Shown in pieces: positions 60,827-60,884 of a stretch of DNA of 60,884 nt. Positions within the stretch are counted from its first letter, which is position 1; every line of letters begins with the position of its first letter. The stretch covers positions 1 through 60,884 of the forward strand of contig NZ_AJTQ01000335.1 in NCBI RefSeq assembly GCF_000262345.1. Reading direction: 5' to 3'. A program made the translations under genes and the position numbers. The stretch is from Streptomyces xiaopingdaonensis. GTDB lineage: Bacteria; Actinomycetota; Actinomycetes; Streptomycetales; Streptomycetaceae. Under the pieces are notes generated by a model. That model made no database searches. It was not told the origin of the DNA and was given only the letters and a program-made list of their open reading frames with translations.

Positions 60827-60884
60827 GGGGCCCTAGGTGTGTTGTTCGGGGAGGTTGGTGACGCGGCTGGCGGGGGTTTGGCCT

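Noticed and set aside
1..60884. tRNA, rRNA and CRISPR features
   Set aside because: No tRNA-like TPsiC arms, rRNA segments or regularly spaced direct repeats were noticed on either strand.

Overview
The window is high-GC actinobacterial DNA. Purine-rich ribosome binding sites, frequent GTG starts, rare TTA codons, a gamma-butyrolactone (GBL) signalling set and the gene families all point to Streptomyces or a close relative. About 45 protein genes are supported. No rRNA, tRNA or CRISPR array was seen.

Region 1 (1-9.3 kb) is core genome. It holds the start of an oligopeptide/dipeptide-type ABC permease, two SseB-like genes, a small secreted protein, a P-loop ATPase, and a tandem glycine riboswitch ahead of gcvT-gcvH-glyA-sdaA (glycine cleavage, glycine/serine interconversion, serine deamination).

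Region 2 (9.3-14 kb) looks like a recombination boundary. It has a shortened XRE regulator abutting sdaA, a small secreted peptide with a strong terminator, a (GGCCCT)7 repeat, a decayed IS3-type element, a MarR/SDR divergent pair with twin palindromic operators, and an SDR behind a GBL-receptor-type operator.

Region 3 (14-60.9 kb) is a hybrid NRPS-PKS biosynthetic cluster that I cannot match to a known product. Its parts are: (a) a leftward tailoring operon (PhyH-type oxygenase, polysaccharide deacetylase fused to a transposase-like domain, alditol-oxidase-like flavoenzyme, aldo/keto reductase, SDR); (b) a TPR regulator divergent from a 24-codon ORF; (c) an AfsA-type GBL synthase, an epimerase-like protein and two TetR/GBL-receptor-type regulators; (d) a two-gene ABC exporter; (e) two glycosyltransferase-like genes; (f) a soluble two-component system and an atypical OmpR-type regulator; (g) the assembly line: type II thioesterase and NRPS (partial C-A-PCP) leftward, and MFS, 29-aa ORF, PKS (KS-AT-ACP-methyltransferase), methyltransferase, NRPS (A-PCP-C) and P450 rightward; (h) a tightly overlapped leftward operon (PhyH-type oxygenase, DUF6271-like protein, ornithine-decarboxylase-like enzyme, GNAT, MFS); (i) MFS, zinc-type dehydrogenase, Gfo/Idh/MocA oxidoreductase and a glycosyltransferase.

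Two regulatory layers can be read from the DNA. Sites resembling ACCGGNYGRCYRGT (GBL autoregulatory-element type) lie before the SDR at 13298, between afsA-like and tetR-like genes, before the second tetR-like gene, and before the OmpR-type regulator. A second element, CTCC(C)TTGsCA, recurs in the promoter regions of the PhyH operon, the TPR regulator, the glycosyltransferase pair and the leftward NRPS; three of these also carry GAAGAAT. Four cluster genes carry TTA codons, so bldA control is likely. Together these suggest GBL control, then cluster regulators, then the biosynthetic operons.
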